Of a stretch of 64,000 nucleotides of DNA, positions 1 through 7,719 are shown one piece after another. Below the pieces are notes generated by a model. The model was not told the DNA's origin. It saw only the letters and a program-made list of their open reading frames with translations, and did no database searches. The first letter of the stretch is position 1, and every line of letters begins with the position of its first letter. This DNA comes from Cellulomonas wangsupingiae. GTDB lineage: Bacteria; Actinomycetota; Actinomycetes; Actinomycetales; Cellulomonadaceae. The DNA lies in contig NZ_CP101989.1 in the NCBI RefSeq assembly GCF_024508275.1, positions 2,790,001 to 2,854,000 on the forward strand. Reading direction: 5' to 3'. Both the position numbers and the translations under genes were made by a program.

Positions 1-1176
1 GAAGCCGCGGATCTGCTGCAGCTGCTTGAACGACGGGGAGACGATGTTCGGGTCGAGCAGGCGGATCGACGACGTGGTCTCCGCGTCCTCGCGCAGCGCG
101 CCGGGCTCGGCGGTGACCTTGGCGTCGTACTCGCTGATCTCGATGTCCCGCAGGTCGTACGCCGACAGCGTCGCGTCGATGTTGCGCTGGATGTACTCCG
201 ACTCCGCGTCCTGCTGGTTCGGCTGCACCTGGAAGCGCTGCACGACCGCGGGGTACACGCCACCGACGACGACGGCGGCGACGACCATGAGGCCCACGCC
301 GATCGCCGGCAGCCGCCAGTTGCCCGTGAACGCGGTGGCGACGAACGCCCCGGCGACCACGACCGCCGCGACGGCGAGGATGGCCTTGGACGGGATGACG
401 GCGTGCACGTCGGTGAAGCCCGCGCCCTGCCACCGCTGCTCACCGGTCTGCTGCTTGGTGAGGATCGAGTAGCGGTCGAGCCAGTAGTTGGCGGCGACGA
501 GCAGCAGCACGAGCGCGCCGAGCACCGACAGGTGCACGCGCGCCGCGCGCGTCGTCCGCGGCGCGCCCGCGCCGCCACCGATCCGCAGGCCCCCGTAGAG
601 GTAGTGCGTGGCCACGGCCGCGACCGACGACAGCACGAGGACGGCCATGAGGAACGACACGACGAACCGCAGCCCGGGCAGCGTGAACAGGTAGAACCCC
701 AGGTCGACGTCCCACTGCGGGTCGGTGACGCCGACGCGCCCGCCGTTGAGCCACAGCTGCACCGTGCTCCACTGCTGCGACGCGGCACCGCCGGCGAACA
801 GCCCCAGGACCACCGGGCCGATCACCAGGACGAGGCGACGCAGGGGCTCGATCGCCTCGCGGTACTGGTCGAGGTTCGCCTGCTCCTGCGTCGACGGCGC
901 GTACACCGGCCGTGCGCGGTAGGCGAAGCTCAGGGAGAACCCGACGCCCGCGGCCATGACCGCGAAGCCGAGCACGAACAGCAGCCCGCGCGTGACCCAC
1001 TCGGTCCGCAGCACCTCGGTGAACCCGAGCTGGGAGAACCACAGCACCTCGGTCCACACCTGGGCGAGGACGAGGAGCAGGACGACGAGCACACCCAGGG
1101 TGACGAGCGTCGGGACCAGCGGTCCGCGGCGGCGGGGCGCTACGGGTCGAGGGCGGGGCGGGGAGGCGAAGGTCAC
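1..1176 (-). CDS. UPF0182 family membrane protein (3' end outside window)
   Basis: Large multi-pass membrane protein of unknown function, very common in actinobacteria. Only the first 392 codons are visible; the family is usually close to 1000 residues, so the rest lies left of position 1. The GTG start at 1176 gives VTFASPPRPR, then a basic stretch and a first membrane segment at about residues 20-40, followed by WFSQLGFTEVL, a recognisable family signature. More hydrophobic helices follow at about 63-85, 112-130, 160-185 and 215-235. It is transcribed divergently from the PPA1309-like gene. The family call is firm, the function unknown; a slightly different start is possible. Confidence 0.88.
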   Translation of the reverse strand, partial: MTFASPPRPRPVAPRRRGPLVPTLVTLGVLVVLLLVLAQVWTEVLWFSQLGFTEVLRTEWVTRGLLFVLGFAVMAAGVGFSLSFAYRARPVYAPSTQEQANLDQYREAIEPLRRLVLVIGPVVLGLFAGGAASQQWSTVQLWLNGGRVGVTDPQWDVDLGFYLFTLPGLRFVVSFLMAVLVLSSVAAVATHYLYGGLRIGGGAGAPRTTRAARVHLSVLGALVLLLVAANYWLDRYSILTKQQTGEQRWQGAGFTDVHAVIPSKAILAVAAVVVAGAFVATAFTGNWRLPAIGVGLMVVAAVVVGGVYPAVVQRFQVQPNQQDAESEYIQRNIDATLSAYDLRDIEISEYDAKVTAEPGALREDAETTSSIRLLDPNIVSPSFKQLQQIRGF

Positions 1177-1275
1177 GGCGTGGCGGTCCTCGTCATTCGG
1201 CGGTCGACGGGCGCAGGGCGCGCCCACCCAGGCGAACGGGCCGGGTGGGTCCCAGGTTCCCACACGGGTGGGACC

Positions 1276-1869
1276 ATGGATGCTGTGAGCACGTCCCCCA
1301 CCCCGCCGCAGCCCACCGACGACTCCTCGTCCGACGCCCGCGCCCGCCGCGCGCTGGCCGACGCGGTCCGCGAGATCGAGCACCACGTGGCCTCCGCGGG
1401 CTGGGACGCGCCCGTCCGCGTCTTCGCCCTGGTGCGCACGCAGGCCGCGCTCGAGGCGGAGCCGGGCCTGGCCGGGCAGCTCGACGCCCAGGTGCTCGCG
1501 GCCGCCCGTGCCGACGACCAGCACCTGACGTCCGTCGAGCAGGAGGGCCTGCCGTCCGCCGACGACCTCGAGCACCTGCTCGGGGGCCTGACGTGGCCGC
1601 CCACGGTGCACGGCGCCGCGGTGACGGTGGAGCGGGTCGTGCTCCCCCCGGGCGCCGAGGAGGACCTGCCGACGGATCCCGAGGCGGCGCTCGCGGCGCT
1701 GCTGTCGCACCCGCAGCGGCAGGACGTGCGTCTCGCGGTCGGTGTGCTGCGCGACGGGCCGTCGTGGTGTGCGGTGCGCACCCGGGCCCACGACAGCGAC
1801 GACGCGGTCGGCCAGGGGCCCGACCTCGTGCCCGGCCTCGTCGAGGCGGTGCGCGCGACCCTGGCGTGA
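1276..1869 (+). CDS. PPA1309-like conserved actinobacterial protein
   Basis: Soluble protein of 197 residues resembling the uncharacterised PPA1309 family found next to UPF0182 and PDZ-protease genes in actinobacteria. The N-terminal 20 residues are rich in Pro, Thr and Ser; the rest is acidic and Ala/Leu/Val-rich, with WPPTVHGAAVTVERVVLP near the middle and GPSWCAVRTRAHD near the end. No signal peptide, membrane segment or catalytic motif is seen. The ATG at 1276 follows GGTGGG; a GTG at 1285 (VSTSPTPP) is an equally good start, preceded by GACCAT 7 nt upstream as for a leaderless mRNA. Family recognised by context and pattern; role unknown. Confidence 0.75.
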   Translation: MDAVSTSPTPPQPTDDSSSDARARRALADAVREIEHHVASAGWDAPVRVFALVRTQAALEAEPGLAGQLDAQVLAAARADDQHLTSVEQEGLPSADDLEHLLGGLTWPPTVHGAAVTVERVVLPPGAEEDLPTDPEAALAALLSHPQRQDVRLAVGVLRDGPSWCAVRTRAHDSDDAVGQGPDLVPGLVEAVRATLA

Positions 1870-1889
1870 CGCGCGGCGACGCCCGTCGG

Positions 1890-3068
1890 TCAGCCCGCGG
1901 TGCAGGTGGGCAGGTCGCCGCCCTCGCCCGCGCCGATCGCGACCATCGCCTCGCGCGCCTCGTGCAGCGTCGCGACCTCGACGACGCGCAGGCCGTCCGG
2001 GACGTGCCCGACGACCTCGTCGCAGTTGTCGCTCGGTGCGAGGAACCACGTGGCGCCGTCGCGCGCCGCGCCCGCGAGCTTCTGGCGGATGCCGCCGATC
2101 GGCCCGATCGCACCGGTGACGTCCACCGTGCCGGTCCCGGCGATGACCTCGCCGGCGGCCTCGTCCTCGGGCGTGAGCAGGTCCACGATCCCGAGCGCGA
2201 ACATCGCGCCCGCGCTCGGCCCGCCGATGCCCTCGATGTTGATGTCGACGTCGACCGGCATGTCGAAGGACGGGTCCACGAAGACGCCGATCTGCGCGCC
2301 GCCGTCCTCGCGCTCCCCCGTCACCACCGGGACGTCCACGCTGCGCGAGTGCCGCGTGACGGTGAGCGTCACGGTGTCGCCCGGCTCCACGTCCGCCAGG
2401 CGGGCGACGAGCGACTGGTAGTCCGGCAGCGGCTCCCCGTCGAGCGCGGTGAGGACGTCGCCCTCCTCGAGCTTGCCCTCGGCGTCCGTCCCCTCGACCG
2501 TGCCGGCCACCACGAGGGTGGCGGGCACCTCGTACCCGAGCTCGGTCAGCGCCGCGACGCTCGCGTTCTCCTGCGACGAGACCATCTGCCCCGCGTTGAC
2601 CTCGTCGATCTCCTCGCGCGAGACGTCCTGCGGGTACACCTCCTCGACCGGGCGCACGACGGACGACGGTGAGAACCAGCCCTGCAGCACGTTGAGCGCG
2701 TACGCCGGGTAGCCCGGGCCACCGACGCCCGAGATGGTGGTCAGGCGCAGCTCCCCCGTCGACGGGTACGTCTCCGCGCCCGCCACCTCGATCAGGGGCT
2801 CGCCGTCCACCTCGCCCAGCACGTCCTTGGTGGGGCCGGGCCCGTTGACCGCGTACGGCGCCGGCAGGACGACCAGCACGCCCGTCAGGACGGCGATCGC
2901 GAGCATCCCGAAGGACAGGACGAGCGCCCGCGGCGTCGGCCGCGCGGGCTCGCCGTCGCCGTCGCCGGGCGCGTCCGCGGGGCCGGGACCGTCCGAGGGA
3001 CGCGGGTCGTCGGCAGGGTCGTCGGCAGGGTCGTCGAGCGGTCGGTCGTCGAGCACGTCACCGATCAT
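1890..3068 (-). CDS. PDZ and Lon-like (S16) membrane-anchored serine protease, YlbL type
   Basis: 392-residue protease anchored by one N-terminal membrane helix at about residues 48-70, after an acidic Asp/Pro-rich cytoplasmic tail. A PDZ domain covers about 180-250 (EGDVLTALDG is its binding-loop region) and a Lon-type peptidase domain covers 255-380. The Ser285 nucleophile lies in GGPSAGA and the Lys330 general base in GIRQKL, the Ser-Lys dyad of family S16, so the enzyme looks active. It would face the outside. It converges on the upstream PPA1309-like gene with only 20 bp between them and is divergent from the DUF2342 gene. Substrate unknown; by analogy it could process membrane or secreted proteins. 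Confidence 0.9.
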   Translation of the reverse strand: MIGDVLDDRPLDDPADDPADDPRPSDGPGPADAPGDGDGEPARPTPRALVLSFGMLAIAVLTGVLVVLPAPYAVNGPGPTKDVLGEVDGEPLIEVAGAETYPSTGELRLTTISGVGGPGYPAYALNVLQGWFSPSSVVRPVEEVYPQDVSREEIDEVNAGQMVSSQENASVAALTELGYEVPATLVVAGTVEGTDAEGKLEEGDVLTALDGEPLPDYQSLVARLADVEPGDTVTLTVTRHSRSVDVPVVTGEREDGGAQIGVFVDPSFDMPVDVDINIEGIGGPSAGAMFALGIVDLLTPEDEAAGEVIAGTGTVDVTGAIGPIGGIRQKLAGAARDGATWFLAPSDNCDEVVGHVPDGLRVVEVATLHEAREAMVAIGAGEGGDLPTCTAG

Positions 3069-3193
3069 CCCTCACCGGGGACGGGCCGCCCCGCGGCACG
3101 CGTGTGCGCCGTGAGCGAACCGGGCCCACGCACCCGTCGGAGGGGGCCACCGCCCGGTTACCGTGGAGGCTCCCGGCCAGCCAGGAGGCCCGC

Positions 3194-4630
3194 ATGAGCC
3201 CCGACGTCCCCGCCCCGGACGGTCCCGACGCGACCGGTCCGCAGCAGTGGGAGCAGATGCTCCGCGCGATGCTCGGCCCCGCGGCCGACGACGCGATCCG
3301 CGAGATGCGCGAGATGGGCGTCGACCCGGCGGCCATGGCCGCCGCGTCCGGGCTGCCCGCGGACCCCGTGGCGCTGCAGCAGGCGCTCGCGCAGGTCCAG
3401 CGCATGCTCGCCACCTCGGGCGACCAGCCCGTCAACTGGCAGATGGCCCACGACCTGGCGCGTCAGCAGGCGGCCGTCGGGGGCGACCCCAGCCTCACGC
3501 CCGCCCAGGCCAAGGAGGTGCGTGACGCGCTGTCCGTGGCCGAGCTGTGGCTCGACGTCGCGACCGACCTGCCGCCCGTCGTCGGCGCACCGCAGGCGTG
3601 GAGCCGGGCCGAGTGGGTCGAGGCGACGCTCCCCACGTGGCGCACGCTCACCGAGCCCGTCGCGACGTCGCTCTCCGCAGCCCTCGCCGGCGCGCTGGGA
3701 CCGGCGATCGGCGAGATCGGCTCGGCGTTCCCCGGCGGTCTGACGGACGCGGGCGCCGGCGACCCCACCCAGCTGCTGCGCGGGCTCGGGTCGGCGGTGT
3801 TCGGGCTGCAGGTCGGTCAGGCCGCCGGCACGCTGGCCCGCGAGGCGTTCGGCACGACCGACATCGGGCTGCCGCTGCTGGAGCGGCCGGCACCCGCGCT
3901 CGTCGCCGCCAACGTCGACGCCTTCGCCCAGGGGCTGGACGCCCCGGCGGAGGAGGTGCGGTTGTACCTCGCGCTGCGGGAGGCGGCCGCGAGCCGCCTG
4001 TTCGGCCACGTCCCATGGCTGCGGGCGCACCTGCTCGACACCGTCGCCGAGTACGCGCGGGGCATCGCGATCGACGTCGAGCACCTCGAGGAGGCCGTCG
4101 CCTCCATCGACCCGACCGACCCCGCGGCACTCCAGGAGGCACTGTCGGGAGGCGTGTTCGCCCCGCAGACCACACCCGCGCAGCAGGCCGCCCTCGCCCG
4201 CCTCGAGCACGCCCTCGCCCTCGTGGAGGGCTGGGTCGACGAGGTCGCGACGGCCGCCGCGACACCGCACCTGCCGCACGCCGTGCCGCTGCGCGAGATG
4301 GTCCGCCGTCGCCGCGCCGCCGGCGGCCCGGCCGAGCAGACGTTCGCCAGCCTCGTCGGGCTCGAGCTGCGGCCACGACGCCTGCGGGACGCCGCGACGG
4401 TGTGGGCGCACCTGACCGCGACGCGTGACGTCGCGGGCCGCGACGCCCTGTGGGCGCACCCGGACCTCGTGCCCACGCCCGAGGACCTGGACGACCCCGC
4501 GGGGTTCGACGCCCGCCGCCAGGCGGAGGTCGACGGGTCCGCCGACCTGGACCGGGCACTGGCCCAGATCCTCGGCGACGCCGACGGCACGGACGAGGGC
4601 GACCAGGCGACGGGCACGCCCGCGGGCTGA
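3194..4630 (+). CDS. DUF2342 (TIGR03624-like) zinc-metalloprotease-family protein
   Basis: 478-residue soluble protein of the actinobacterial DUF2342 family, often named zinc-dependent metalloprotease or putative hydrolase. Diagnostic stretches are ALGPAIGEIGSAFPGG, LRGLGSAVFGLQVGQAAG, REAAASRLFGHVPWLRAHL, HALALVEGWVDEV and SLVGLELRPRRLRDAA. I find no HExxH motif, so peptidase activity is not supported by this sequence. The ATG at 3194 was chosen because AGGAGG lies 5 nt upstream; the open frame continues to 3104 without a plausible start. A TACCGT box just upstream may be its -10. Its neighbours match the order in other actinobacteria. Family firm, activity uncertain. Confidence 0.82.
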   Translation: MSPDVPAPDGPDATGPQQWEQMLRAMLGPAADDAIREMREMGVDPAAMAAASGLPADPVALQQALAQVQRMLATSGDQPVNWQMAHDLARQQAAVGGDPSLTPAQAKEVRDALSVAELWLDVATDLPPVVGAPQAWSRAEWVEATLPTWRTLTEPVATSLSAALAGALGPAIGEIGSAFPGGLTDAGAGDPTQLLRGLGSAVFGLQVGQAAGTLAREAFGTTDIGLPLLERPAPALVAANVDAFAQGLDAPAEEVRLYLALREAAASRLFGHVPWLRAHLLDTVAEYARGIAIDVEHLEEAVASIDPTDPAALQEALSGGVFAPQTTPAQQAALARLEHALALVEGWVDEVATAAATPHLPHAVPLREMVRRRRAAGGPAEQTFASLVGLELRPRRLRDAATVWAHLTATRDVAGRDALWAHPDLVPTPEDLDDPAGFDARRQAEVDGSADLDRALAQILGDADGTDEGDQATGTPAG

Positions 4631-4666
4631 CGGACACCCCCGGGCCCTCGGGCCCCGGTGCCCGGG

Positions 4667-5362
4667 TCAGTCGGTGGCGGCGGTCGCCGGCTCGCCGTCG
4701 GGCGCGTGGACGTCCACCCGGTCGTCGTCGTCCGCGGGCTCGTCGTCCAGCGGCTCGTCGGGCGGCTCCCCGCCGTCGTGGCCGTCACGCGTGAACGCGC
4801 AGCCCTCGAGGAAGCCTCGCGCCCGCTGCGTGTGCGGGTACGTCGACAGCTCGGCCCAGAAATGCTCCCCGTGCCCGGGCTGCAGGAGGTGCGCGAGCTC
4901 GTGCAGCAGCACGTAGTCGAGCACCCAGCGCGGCATGCCACGGACCCGGTCGGAGATGCGGATCGTCCCCTCGGACGGCGTGCACGACCCCCAGCGCCGC
5001 CCCTGGTTCGACGACCAGCGCACGCTCGTCGGCACCGCCCGCCCGCCCAGGTACCGGCGGGACAGCTCGGTGGCGCGCGTGACGAGCTGGTCGTCGGACG
5101 GCCGGCGGCGCCGCTCCTGCGCGGCCAGCCGGTCGACCATGCGGCCGACCCACTCCCGCTCCTGCGCCCGCGTGAACCGGGCCGGGATCGCGACGACCGT
5201 GCGGCCGTCCTCGCGCCACGCGCTCACCGTGCGCGCGCGGCGCCGAGAACGACGGACCTCCACGACCGGCTCGGCAGCGGGTCCGCGGCGCGGCGACGAC
5301 ACGCCCGGTGCGCCGTCAGGGCGCGACCCGGCGGTCGGCGTCGCCTCGCGCGATGTCGGCAC
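4667..5362 (-). CDS. YgjP/SprT-like M48-type metallopeptidase
   Basis: 231-residue predicted zinc metallopeptidase of the YgjP (DUF45) family. The zinc-binding motif HELAH spans residues 154-158, with Glu155 catalytic, and the third ligand is His164 in the PGHGEHFW region. The conserved WGSCTPSEGTIRISDRV block lies at 124-140. The N terminus (about 35 residues) is Pro/Gly/Arg-rich and the C terminus is a very acidic, probably disordered tail. No signal peptide, so cytoplasmic. It converges on the DUF2342 gene, with a 36-bp GC-rich gap. The physiological substrate of this family is not established. An internal Met or Val start nearer residue 35 is possible. Confidence 0.85.
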   Translation of the reverse strand: MPTSREATPTAGSRPDGAPGVSSPRRGPAAEPVVEVRRSRRRARTVSAWREDGRTVVAIPARFTRAQEREWVGRMVDRLAAQERRRRPSDDQLVTRATELSRRYLGGRAVPTSVRWSSNQGRRWGSCTPSEGTIRISDRVRGMPRWVLDYVLLHELAHLLQPGHGEHFWAELSTYPHTQRARGFLEGCAFTRDGHDGGEPPDEPLDDEPADDDDRVDVHAPDGEPATAATD

Positions 5363-5557
5363 CCTCGAACGCTAGCGCGCGGGACCCCCCGCGGCACTCA
5401 GGACATCGGCGGTTCACCCGCTCCGGGTGGGCGACGCCGGGCCCCGCAGGCGTGCGCGGCCGCACCGACCACTACTGTGTGAGCGCACGGAGGCCGTCAT
5501 GGTCCCTTGCCCCGGGCGCGATGCCACCGCCCGGGAGAGCGTTCGAGGAGGGACCAC

Positions 5558-5716
5558 ATGGCCGACACCTGGGCGGGCGAGTTCTACTGCGTGAAGTGCA
5601 AGGAGAAGCGGGAGACGGAGGGCGAGGTCGTCGTCTCCGAGTCCGGCCGCCGCATGGCCAAGGGTACGTGCCCCGTCTGCGGGACCAAGCTGAACCGGAT
5701 CCTCGGCAAGGCCTGA
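5558..5716 (+). CDS. DUF5679 small zinc-ribbon protein
   Basis: 52-residue protein with two CxxC knuckles: CVKC at residues 11-14 and CPVC at 38-41, consistent with one bound zinc. The sequence matches the DUF5679 pattern (EFYCVKCKEKR, then MAKGTCPVCGTKLNRI). A strong Shine-Dalgarno GAGGAGGG sits 5 nt before the ATG. Upstream, CACTACTGT near 5470 could be a -10 box. The gene is followed by a perfect hairpin terminator at 5749-5780. It is conserved next to the ThiF-like and whiB7 genes in actinobacteria. Function unknown; it could bind nucleic acid or a protein partner. Confidence 0.9.
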   Translation: MADTWAGEFYCVKCKEKRETEGEVVVSESGRRMAKGTCPVCGTKLNRILGKA

Positions 5717-5748
5717 CGTCCCCGGTCGCGGCCAGGCCGTGACCGCCA

Positions 5749-5780
5749 CGAGGGCACCGTCGCACGCGACGGTGCCCTCG
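5749..5780 (+). terminator. Perfect 14-bp hairpin, probable terminator of the DUF5679 gene
   Basis: Arm CGAGGGCACCGTCG, loop CACG, then the exact reverse complement. No U-run follows, as is common in high-GC actinobacteria. It begins 33 bp after the stop codon of the small zinc-ribbon gene. Confidence 0.7.
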
Positions 5781-5855
5781 TCACGTCCGCGCCCGTCGTC
5801 GGCGGCCTGTGGACGACGCCCGACGGGTGCGCCCGCCCGGTGCCATCGTGGGCGG

Positions 5856-6914
5856 GTGACCGGCCCGACGTCCCCCGCCCTCCGGCTGCGACCCGGTCTG
5901 CGCGTCCTGACCCGCGCGGACGACGAGGTGCAGATCGGCACGGACCCCCGCTGGGCCGTCCGGCTCGTGGGGCTGCGGCCCGCCGAGGCGCGGCTGTGGG
6001 GCGGGGTCGACGCGACCACGGACCTGTCGACGCTGCCCGCACGCGCACGGGCGCTCGGCACGGACCCCGCGGCCGTCGCCGCGACCGTCGACGACCTGCG
6101 ACGGGCAGGGCTGACACGGCACCGGCCCGACGCGGTCCGCGGGCCGACCGCTGCCGACGCGGCCGCGTGGACGTTGCTGCTGCCCGACGCGACCGGTGAC
6201 GACGTCGTCACGGCCCGCGAGCGGGCCGTCGTCGGGGTCGTCGGCCTCGGGCCCACGGGCCTCGGCATCGCCCGGCACCTGGCCGTCGCCGGGGTGGGGA
6301 GCCTCCTCCTGGACGACGAGGCCCCCGTCCGCTCACCGGACGTCGCGGCGGGGATCCACCGGTGGGCGGACGTGGGGGCGCCGCGCGCGGTCGCGGCACG
6401 GCGCGCGCTGCGGGAGGCGGCGCCCGGCGTGCGGTTCGACGGTGACGACGACCCCGACGTGGTCGTGGTCGTCGAGCACGAGGCGGCGGACCCGCTGCGG
6501 GCCGCGGTGCTGACGACCCACGGCGTGGCGCACCTGTCCGTCGTCGTGCGGACGGCCGACGCGCTCGTCGGGCCGATGGTGCGCCCCGGTACCGACCCGT
6601 GCCTGCGCTGCCTCGACCTGCACCGCGCGGACGCCGACCCCGCGTGGCCGACGGTGCTCGGGTCGCTCACGGGGCCCGGCGGCGCGGACGTCCCGGCGTC
6701 CGGCGAGGTGGGGGTGCTCGCCGGCGCGTGCGCCGCGTCGGCGGCCGCCCACGTCCTCACCCTCCTGGCGGGGGCGACGCCCGTCACCTGCGGCGCGACC
6801 CTCGAGCTCGCGCTGCCGGACCTCGTCGCCCGCGAGCGCCGCTTCGGGCCGCACCCCGCGTGCGGGTGCGTGGTGCCGCCGGGGACGGCGCGGGCCGGGC
6901 CGCACGAGGAGTGA
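5856..6914 (+). CDS. ThiF/E1-like nucleotide-binding protein
   Basis: 352-residue protein with a central Rossmann segment (VGVVGLGPTGLGIARHL at about 124-140, followed by LLLDDEAP) typical of the ThiF/MoeB/E1 fold. Zinc-ligand candidates are a CLRC pair near residue 249 and a CGC near the C terminus, the usual CxxC...CxC arrangement. The N-terminal 100 residues (RLRPGLRVLTRADDEVQIG) resemble the leader-binding-type front domain of TOMM cyclodehydratase partners. The adenylation arginines are not clearly placed, so enzyme activity is uncertain. The GTG start at 5856 sits 6 nt after CATCGT, the leaderless spacing seen elsewhere here. No biosynthetic cluster surrounds it; it sits in a conserved housekeeping block. 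Confidence 0.75.
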   Translation: MTGPTSPALRLRPGLRVLTRADDEVQIGTDPRWAVRLVGLRPAEARLWGGVDATTDLSTLPARARALGTDPAAVAATVDDLRRAGLTRHRPDAVRGPTAADAAAWTLLLPDATGDDVVTARERAVVGVVGLGPTGLGIARHLAVAGVGSLLLDDEAPVRSPDVAAGIHRWADVGAPRAVAARRALREAAPGVRFDGDDDPDVVVVVEHEAADPLRAAVLTTHGVAHLSVVVRTADALVGPMVRPGTDPCLRCLDLHRADADPAWPTVLGSLTGPGGADVPASGEVGVLAGACAASAAAHVLTLLAGATPVTCGATLELALPDLVARERRFGPHPACGCVVPPGTARAGPHEE

Positions 6915-6973
6915 CCTCGGCGGCCCGGCCCGGGTGCCGCGACGGCGACGGGACGGGAGCACCGGCCGCCGGC

Positions 6974-7315
6974 TCAGGCAGCCGTCGCGTCCTTGCGGGG
7001 CCGACCACGGCCGCGCTTGGTCGGGACGACCACGCCACCGACGAAGACCTGACCGCCCCAGACACCCCACGGCTCCGCCCGCTCGACGGCGCCGGCGAGG
7101 CAGCCGTCGATGAGCGGGCACTCGCGGCACAGGGCCTTGGCCAGCTCCACGTCGGACTGACGCTCGGCGAACCACAGCTCGGCGTCGTTCGACCGGCACG
7201 GGATGAGGCCGGCCACCATCCGGTCGAACTGGTCGTTCGTCGTCGCGGTGCTGCTGGTGGGCCAGGGGCCGGAGCCCCCCTGGTTCACGTTGTCGAGCAG
7301 CGTCGTGAGCCGCAC
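6974..7315 (-). CDS. whiB7: WhiB7 iron-sulfur transcription factor
   Basis: 113-residue WhiB-like regulator. Four Fe-S ligands are Cys40, Cys63, Cys66 and Cys72; the sigma-binding turn EPWGVWGG is at 81-88; the C terminus carries an AT-hook, RGRGRPRK at 101-108, which is specific to the WhiB7 subgroup and binds AT-rich DNA beside the -35 box. WhiB7 partners with the primary sigma factor and induces intrinsic antibiotic resistance and redox genes. The GTG start has AGGAGG 5 nt upstream. Its position beside uvrD2 and mrx1 matches the M. tuberculosis whiB7 locus. A 360-nt leader with an upstream ORF and an attenuator controls it. Confidence 0.93.
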   Translation of the reverse strand: MRLTTLLDNVNQGGSGPWPTSSTATTNDQFDRMVAGLIPCRSNDAELWFAERQSDVELAKALCRECPLIDGCLAGAVERAEPWGVWGGQVFVGGVVVPTKRGRGRPRKDATAA

Positions 7316-7399
7316 GATGTCCTCCTGATGTCCTTGCGGGTGAGCTGTGGATGCCGGATCGGGCCGCTCGCCCCGGTGGAGGACCGGAGAAATGAGAGA

Positions 7400-7430
7400 G
7401 GCCGCGGATCCGAGTTCGGACTCCGCGGCC
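7400..7430 (-). terminator. Attenuator (intrinsic terminator) in the whiB7 leader
   Basis: On the minus strand the outer arms GGCCGCGGA and TCCGCGGCC pair perfectly (7422-7430 with 7400-7408), with inner arms TCCGA and TCGGA. The transcript then runs into TCTCTCATTTCT, a pyrimidine/U-rich stretch (7388-7399). This is a classical Rho-independent terminator inside the leader, 85 nt before the whiB7 start and 19 nt after the upstream ORF stop. It would abort whiB7 transcription unless ribosome stalling on the upstream ORF favours an alternative fold. Confidence 0.85.
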
Positions 7431-7448
7431 TGCCTGGTGAGGCTGCTG

Positions 7449-7610
7449 CTACGGGGTCCTGTGTCGAAGATCGGTGACGGACGTCGCGGGACGGAGACGG
7501 CGCTTGTGCCCGGACATGGGCACAGCGATCCCCTGGAAGTTCCCGGCGGTGGGCGCGAGGACGCGCGTGTACGCACGGGCCGACGTCATGTCGATCGTGT
7601 TGGTCTCCAT
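7449..7610 (-). CDS. whiB7 leader upstream ORF (53 residues)
   Basis: Small ORF in the whiB7 leader: it begins METNTIDMTSARAYTRVLAP and ends TDLRHRTP. AGGAGGT precedes the ATG at 7610 by about 10 nt; an internal ATG (MTSARAY) is a second possible start. In mycobacteria and Streptomyces, whiB7 leaders are known to carry a short ORF whose translation state decides whether the downstream terminator forms, linking ribosome-targeting antibiotics to induction. The ORF stops 19 nt before the attenuator hairpin, exactly the arrangement needed. The peptide itself probably has no function, although the MTSARAY...GNFQG core reads like a conserved peptide. Confidence 0.75.
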   Translation of the reverse strand: METNTIDMTSARAYTRVLAPTAGNFQGIAVPMSGHKRRLRPATSVTDLRHRTP

Positions 7611-7681
7611 CAGGTCACCCACCTCCTCTCCAGGGTCGGGTCCCGCCTCTTCGGCAGCACCCCGCGAACAAGGACGTGACC

Positions 7682-7719
7682 ACCCTAGGGCGGCCCGTCT
7701 GACCGTCACAAGCAATTAA
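7682..7719 (-). promoter_or_regulatory. WhiB7-type autoregulatory promoter
   Basis: Minus-strand elements: AT-rich block TTAATT (7714-7719), then -35 TTGTGA (7706-7711), 18-bp spacer, and -10 TAGGGT (7682-7687). An AT-rich block 2-3 bp upstream of a weak -35 is the known signature of WhiB7-dependent promoters. The block overlaps the TAA stop codon of uvrD2 (7716-7718). The predicted transcription start near 7675 gives a leader of about 360 nt. Confidence 0.72.

Noticed and set aside
5856..6914. TOMM (thiazole/oxazole) cluster suggested by the ThiF-like protein
   Set aside because: No YcaO, dehydrogenase or precursor peptide gene nearby.
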